DNA of 64,000 bases. It comes from Oreohelix idahoensis (Eukaryota; Mollusca; Gastropoda; Stylommatophora; Oreohelicidae). Location of the stretch: assembly GCA_024509875.1 (NCBI GenBank), contig JAMPIV010000590.1, positions 339,001 through 403,000 of the forward strand. The letters are read 5' to 3'. Below the pieces are notes generated by a model that searched no databases, was not told the DNA's origin, and was given only the letters and a program-made list of their open reading frames with translations. Positions within the stretch are counted from its first letter, which is position 1. Each line of letters begins with the position of its first letter. Made by a program: the position numbers and the translations under genes. Positions 58,710 through 64,000 of the stretch are shown piece by piece.

Positions 58710-59175
58710 AAACAAGCAAGACTTTCTCTATAGTGATTAACATCTTAATTCAGTGAAAGACTTTGTTGAACATTTTATTTTATTTAATGTTGTAATATGA
58801 TTTCTTTTAAAACTTTTCAAACAGAAAAGAGTAAATGTACAAATAAATTGTAAATATTTACCAGCAGACTTACTTAAATTCTTTAAGTTAAGTTACAGTC
58901 CTTGTTGGTGAATTTAATTAATTAATTACCCCTAGCAGAGTTAATAACAGCAATAAGTACCATATTAACAGATGAGGATCTGGAGAGGTAGCAAATAAGG
59001 ACTCAGAGTACTACATTACCATCTTCTCTGGGAACTTATACAGCTTGACCCTACCTTTGTTGCCTATACACCCTTACTCTTTTCAGAGAAGAGGGTATTA
59101 CTGATAAGACCAGACTCTTATCTGGCACTATCCTGGTATCATCTGATACACCTTCATGTCCAGGATATCTTATCA

Positions 59176-61517
59176 AATTCTATAACCATCTACCCTCTCG
59201 CGACACCTGGTTCAAATCTAGTCCTCGGTCCTTCAGAGATTTTCTAATGTTGTCCTTCAAGCAGACTCTAGGTCGTCCTGGAGGTCTGGATCCCTGACTC
59301 TAAGTTTCCCATACTTGTCGTGGCAGCTGATCTTCTCCCATTCCGCAGACATGGCAACACTATCGTAGTTGGGACTGTTCTACTTGGGTCTGCAGGGGCG
59401 GGTTTTGAGGCCTTGCCGCATTGTCTGGTTGAGGCCCATGCCACTTCTTGTTACTTGATAAGGAAGTGATAAGTGAGATAAATGAGAGATAAGCTAGATA
59501 TGATAATAAGAAAGCGATAGCGGACACACGGGAGGTAGAGAAATGCTAAGTTATATAAGTGATCGGTATGGTGTCACGGTTTGCCTCCCCTTAGCTCTGC
59601 AGTAGTGGTCCAACAGTGACCAAAACTCAAGAGTAACTGATGTGGGTCTTCAAAGGTGTCTACCTTCGCACAAGATTACTCCTGGCAGAGTTGAAGGTAG
59701 AAGGATAATGATGCTTCTACCTCAAGGGTGGTATCTAAAGATATTCAGAGAAGCGAGAACAATGCTGCATTGGCTGAATACGTTAACTCTGGGATCTGCC
59801 GACAACTTTTGTGAAGGAAATGGTTATCTTAAAATTCGTTAGCTTGTTCAAGCCCCCAGCTGAGTTAATTCAGCGAATTTCTTCTTATTATTATTTAGTA
59901 GCTCTGATTGAGTGTATTTAAGAAATTGTCTGAGACTTACGGGTACAACACATTCAAAATGATTAAATCCACTTAAAATTTGGATTGATATAAATAACAA
60001 ATTTAATAATCATTTAGGTTTTAAAAGTTATTAAAAATGGAATATTCTTTAACAAAAATTGGTCATCATCATATGATGTTAATGTGGAATTATATAAAGG
60101 GAAGTTTCACTTTGCAGCTTGTATTTGACTACTTAGCTGCCAATGCGGTTTTTGCTCCCGCTGGTGTTTTGGTTCTTCGCAGATAGGTGACTCGATTGCT
60201 CACGTTCCTGATCAAGATTTAAGAGTTGCAGCACGTCCCAAGTAGAATCAGGGAGAAACTGCAAAGTTAGTCCCACATCTCTTAGACCCGTCTGATGATG
60301 GTGTATCGCGTCGACTTCAGGCCACTTATACCCTCACATGTTCCAGAAATAGTACCCTCAACTGGCACCACCAACTAGTATGGCAAAAGAAGAGAAACAG
60401 ATACCCTCTGATTATTGAGTTTCCCGACACATACTTATGTGTCCCCATCTTCCTATTCCGCCATCTCATCTATCTTCAGAACTTTTACCCTCTCTGAGAA
60501 TTAATCTTAATCCTAGTGGGCGAAAAACTATCTTTACATATAAAATGAATAGTTTTATATTTAACTTTAGTTGAAAATGTTAACAAAATAGTTTGAAAAT
60601 GTTTACATTTACATCAGTTGAAAAGGTTGTAAACTTTCATTGCATTTAGAGTGAATATGTTTTACATTTACACTGGTTGAAAAGGTTAATAATATAACAA
60701 GTATGTCCATCATTCCTTTCGACATTCTATCCCTGCTCCATATGGAACTTGAGACTACGTCTGTTTTTTGTTCTTTATAAGAAACCCGCAATAAAGCAGT
60801 CACCAGCCCTGGCAGTGGTGGTTCATGAAATCATCATTCTATATGCTGAGGTTGCCAGCCTCAAATGACTTGGACATCCACTAACAATTTTCACATATTA
60901 ATCTTCACATGTCAGCATTTTAGTTCACATGTTAATAATGAAAAGATATAGAATTCAAAATGTACAACTTACGCCAATCTTTAGGCTCACAGATTGCTGT
61001 CTCATAGAAATAAAGGCACTTGTAGAGGCCTCTTACACTTGGTCTGGGGTGTTGTTACTTTAACAATAAGTTTACACTTTGACTTGTGTTTCAGTTTCCT
61101 CAGATTCCGGTGTTCCTCGTTAATAATGTTAGTGTTGTCCTGGGTTCTTAAGTCCTCAAGAAATTCAAAGCGGTCCGATAAATGAAAGCTGATCTTAGTC
61201 TTAACCCTGGCAAGCTCTGGTTGTCTTCTTGGCGCGAGGTAGATTTTCACAGTGTTCTACTCTGGGTGAAGTGTCATGTTATATTGCCCCTTTCGTTCCT
61301 GGCAGGTGTTGTTTACTATTAGACCAGGCGCCAATCAGCAATGTAGTTATGTTTACATCTCGAGTGCCGGTCAATATTTTCAAACATGCGTGTTTAGGAT
61401 TGGGTAATTCAAAATATTTCCACTAGGACATTTATGTGCATTAATGCAAAGGTCGTGTCTTCCAAATATGGAATGAAAACATCCGACCACTCTCTCGGTA
61501 ATGTTTACAAATAACAT
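59176..61517. other. No recognised gene; possible host exon borders
   Basis: No protein family recognised. A minus-strand GTAAGT donor-like site occurs at about 60967-60974; sequence around it (GAAAAGATATAGAATTCAAAA) resembles 2725-2750 near the GTAAGC site of copy A. This suggests the duplicated block extends to about 2770 and 60990. The minus-strand frame at 61002-61250 is unrecognised and closes before the donor. Confidence 0.4.
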
Positions 61518-61525
61518 CTTACATT

Positions 61526-62135
61526 CAGTGGCGGTTCCAGGGGGTTGTCATTGGGGGTGCTGCACTGTTCATTCATTTCAAATACTATACATAATACTCA
61601 CAAATTGTGACCACCATGTGAAATATCAACCCAGACACAAATGATTAGTGTCTTATCTCATCTAAAATCTGTCAAGAAGTTCTGAAAAGTTATTTTAAAC
61701 GTTTACTGCAACTAGGAGTAATCATTGGCAGTCGTAGCAGCTTCCCGAGTCTCAAACCGGTTACACAGACTTGTATGCACTATTTCTCGTGTTTAAAATT
61801 TTCATTGTAACTTCCCTTTAATTAGAGATAATTTACACGAGCTGCGATCCGTTGCAGCTCATGATAAAAAATTCAAACCAATCGTAATTCGTCTCTAGCT
61901 GTGTGTATGACAAGCATTCGCTTATAAGAGGTCAAGGTCACTTGAGCTGAAATCGTTTGCAGCACATACGGTGTAAGATAATTTTTTTATTTTTTTATTT
62001 AACCTCTCCAGTGTAACCTCAATTTTTTGGTCTGTCCGTATTATGTTTTATAATGTTGTAGTAGAGACAGCAGTATGCAGTCCTTTTCTTTGGGAGTGCT
62101 GCAGCTCTACAGCTCATTAAAGAAAGCCGCCACTG
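61526..62135. mobile_element. hAT-type MITE with 8-bp duplication
   Basis: 610 bp. The ends are CAGTGGCGGTTCC (left) and the complement of AAAGCCGCCACTG (right), sharing CAGTGGCGG. The octamer CTTACATT flanks both ends (61518-61525 and 62136-62143). There is no coding capacity, so it is non-autonomous. Confidence 0.9.
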
Positions 62136-62143
62136 CTTACATT

Positions 62144-63240
62144 AGCCCGGAACTATTACAACATTTCCGCTCAGGTGTGTCCGACTGATAACTGTCGTCC
62201 CTGTGCAAACACCAACCCGTGTGTACCCATCTGGGCTGTGACTCTGCACGACAGTAATTAGTGAATCACAATAGCAATAACAGCGCTAAATAAACTGCCT
62301 GGGTTTACGCCGTGCTAATCCGGCGCAGCCAAGATTTGGTACACGAGAATTTTACCAACTTTACTGTCGGTCAATATTGCATCACCTGTCTACTTTCTCA
62401 GCAGGGATGGTCAGGTAAACAGACAAGACGAATTATCACCGAAGGGAGTGTAAAATGATTTGAAAGTACAAAATATCTGCTTGATAGTAGAGAAAAAAAT
62501 GGGCCCACCACAGAAATTGCGAGTGGTTTAGCACACACACACAAATGTAACTAAATACTGCCGTAGAGGAAAAGATATCGACACAATGATTTATGTGACA
62601 TTTGGAAGTAATACTTTAAAGATAAGATATTTAAAATAAATAAGGGGTACATTTTTTTAAAGGCTATTTTTTTAACAAGTATTATGAAACACTGGAAAGT
62701 CCTGTTTAAAGATGTTAAGACGTCACACTTGTTTTTTTTTCAAATCTGTGAACAGTCAGTTTTCTCCTGCTGAGACCGGATCGGATAAAACCGAAGACAA
62801 AACAAACGACAAGAAAAAACAAAACAAAGTAAAGAACACAAAATTAAGTTTATTGTCTTTAGGTGTTTCTTTGAAGTGATTGAACTTAAGCAACGAAGGC
62901 ACACTTTTACTGGTAATAATCGTCTCCATTACGAACACGTTTTCTTTTAACCAGAATTGAAATAGCAGACGAAAAGTGTAAAACGTTAAGCAGACGTGAA
63001 CAAAACGTCACGTTGATGTTTTAAAGGTGTACGTCTATTGTGAACATTATTAAGCTGTTTAAGTGTGCAGTGTATGTGTTTTCAGCCTTTGAAATCAAAT
63101 CGAAAAGGTAAAACAGTAAAACAAGGGAGAATTAAACGCTGTTTAAGGCATTCGGATACAACGGCATTTGTGGCCAGATGTGGTTACGGGACTTGAGATA
63201 AAAGTGCAGCTACTGCATGAGGACACGCATACGCGCAAAC
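62144..63240. other. No recognised gene
   Basis: Mixed AT-rich DNA with several T and A runs. Nothing supported. Confidence 0.4.
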
Positions 63241-63245
63241 TCACA

Positions 63246-63272
63246 AACACACACACACACACACACACACAC
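63246..63272. repeat. (CA)n microsatellite
   Basis: About 13 CA repeats. Confidence 0.9.
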
Positions 63273-63354
63273 AACATTCTGCTTCCTAAAACAGGTCATA
63301 AATTAACCATCTTCCCACTCACACATTCTCTTACACACACTGGGGAAATCAAAT

Positions 63355-63545
63355 GAAAGCATTACAAGGTAGTCATTGTTCTGGAATCTGGAATCACCAG
63401 CGTAAGACCGAAAAATACACGGGGAAGAGAAAAGGAAAGGGAATGAAAGAGATAAAGGAAACATTTGAAGACATTGCAAGGATGGCACAGGACGGCGGGA
63501 ATATGTTGAAGGACTATACTCCACGGCGAGCGCAAGAGTAACCTT
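63355..63545 (+). mobile_element. LINE 3'-end fragment
   Basis: Matches 44535-44700: GCATTACAAGGTAGTCATTG, TTCTGGAATC, then an AAGA-rich body and GAAGGACTATACTCC versus GAAGGAATATGCACC. Decayed C-terminal LINE tail. Confidence 0.6.
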
Positions 63546-63572
63546 TTTCAGTTCATGTAACAGGAAATATAT

Positions 63573-64000
63573 AATAATAATAATAATAATAAATTCTTTA
63601 AGCGCCAAACACGGCGCATAAGGCAGAAACCAGTGCTCTCCAGGTTGTTCGTTGTGACGCCACTCCTCTTAGCTCTTGCACATTATTTAGGCCCAACGTT
63701 CTTCCTTCTCTTATTATTGTTCTTCTGAGTGTTTCTTTTGGTCTTCCTTTTTTCCGCTTACCCTCAGGAACCCAAGTGAGCGCCTGTAGTGGTATTCTGT
63801 TGTTTTGCATTCGTAGGACATGACCGATATATGACCATCGTCTTTTCCTTATATAGTCGGAGACATATTTCTGCCTAGAGTCTTCTCTTATTTGTCGATT
63901 AGTCTTGAATTCTTTCCAACTGATGTTCATGAGTTTTCTAAGACATTTGTTCTCGAATGTATTCAGCTTGTTCTCCAATGATTTTGTTATTTTCCAACTC
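63573..64000 (-). mobile_element. Young LINE, 3' end, runs off the window
   Basis: The minus-strand counterpart of the LINE at 35440-37028, starting with its (TTA)n tail at 63573-63595. Confidence 0.9.
63598..64000 (-). CDS. LINE RT C-terminus, partial
   Basis: The frame encodes ENKLNTFENKCLRKLMNISW to LRGVASQRTTWRAL and the stop. It is the same as residues ~400-527 of the LINE frame at 35446-37007 except for one residue (Thr for Met in the REGRxLGLNN segment). The open frame continues beyond the window edge, so a longer copy lies there. Confidence 0.9.
   Translation of the reverse strand, partial: SWKITKSLENKLNTFENKCLRKLMNISWKEFKTNRQIREDSRQKYVSDYIRKRRWSYIGHVLRMQNNRIPLQALTWVPEGKRKKGRPKETLRRTIIREGRTLGLNNVQELRGVASQRTTWRALVSALCAVFGA

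Noticed and set aside
59240..59470. Possible old LINE-related stretch (GTCGTCCTGGAGGTCTGG)
   Set aside because: No readable protein motif remains and no second copy in the window supports it.

Overview
The window is non-coding, transposon-dense DNA from an animal genome. Evidence: eukaryotic class I and class II transposons, SINEs with pol III-type boxes, very long (TA)n, (CT)n and (GATA)n microsatellites, and no bacterial operons. The mix of RTE-like LINEs, a Penelope element, a Gmr1-like LTR element and several Tc1/mariner and hAT families fits an invertebrate, perhaps a lophotrochozoan such as a gastropod mollusc; the species assignment is an inference only. I recognise no convincing host protein-coding gene. 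Nearly every substantial open frame belongs to a mobile element. || Layout. 0-7 kb: mostly unique or unidentified DNA, with a 26-bp minisatellite (5.35-5.98 kb) and old LINE and Penelope-like fragments. 7.7-11.5 kb: two Tc1-type transposons, each sitting in a (TA)n array. 11.5-16.3 kb: LINE fragments on the minus strand, SINEs and a minisatellite. 16.5-19.94 kb: a Penelope-like element (RT plus GIY-YIG endonuclease) on the minus strand. 19.94-29.4 kb: a nearly complete Gmr1-like LTR retrotransposon with 1.5-kb LTRs, a 5-bp target duplication and the unusual integrase-before-RT order; it interrupts sequence at the 5' side of the Penelope element. 29.9-31.2 kb: a 54-bp tandem array broken by a LINE tail. 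34-38 kb: SINEs, a LINE inserted into a SINE, and a 132-bp tandem array. 38.8 kb: a SINE with a perfect 14-bp target duplication. 39.68-43.91 kb: an hAT transposon split by a mariner. 44-50.6 kb: LINE and SINE debris and a short hAT-like element. 51.15-56.55 kb: a three-level nest, SINE in LTR element in Tc1 transposon. 57.4-61 kb: a diverged second copy of sequence found at 0-2.8 kb. 61.53-62.14 kb: an hAT-type MITE. 63.36-64 kb: LINE fragments, the last running off the window end. || How the parts relate. The elements are read best as a record of successive insertions. Target duplications recovered by eye (ATCCT, TCAAG, ATCTATAG, CTTACATT, AGTTACACAGC, a 14-mer, and TA) fix the boundaries and relative order. 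The two LTR elements have related Gag proteins. The intact-looking LINE and the fragment at the window end are almost identical, so that LINE family has moved recently. The Gmr1-like element is also young: its LTRs differ at about six bases plus one 2-bp indel, and its only frame breaks are three single-A expansions of A runs.
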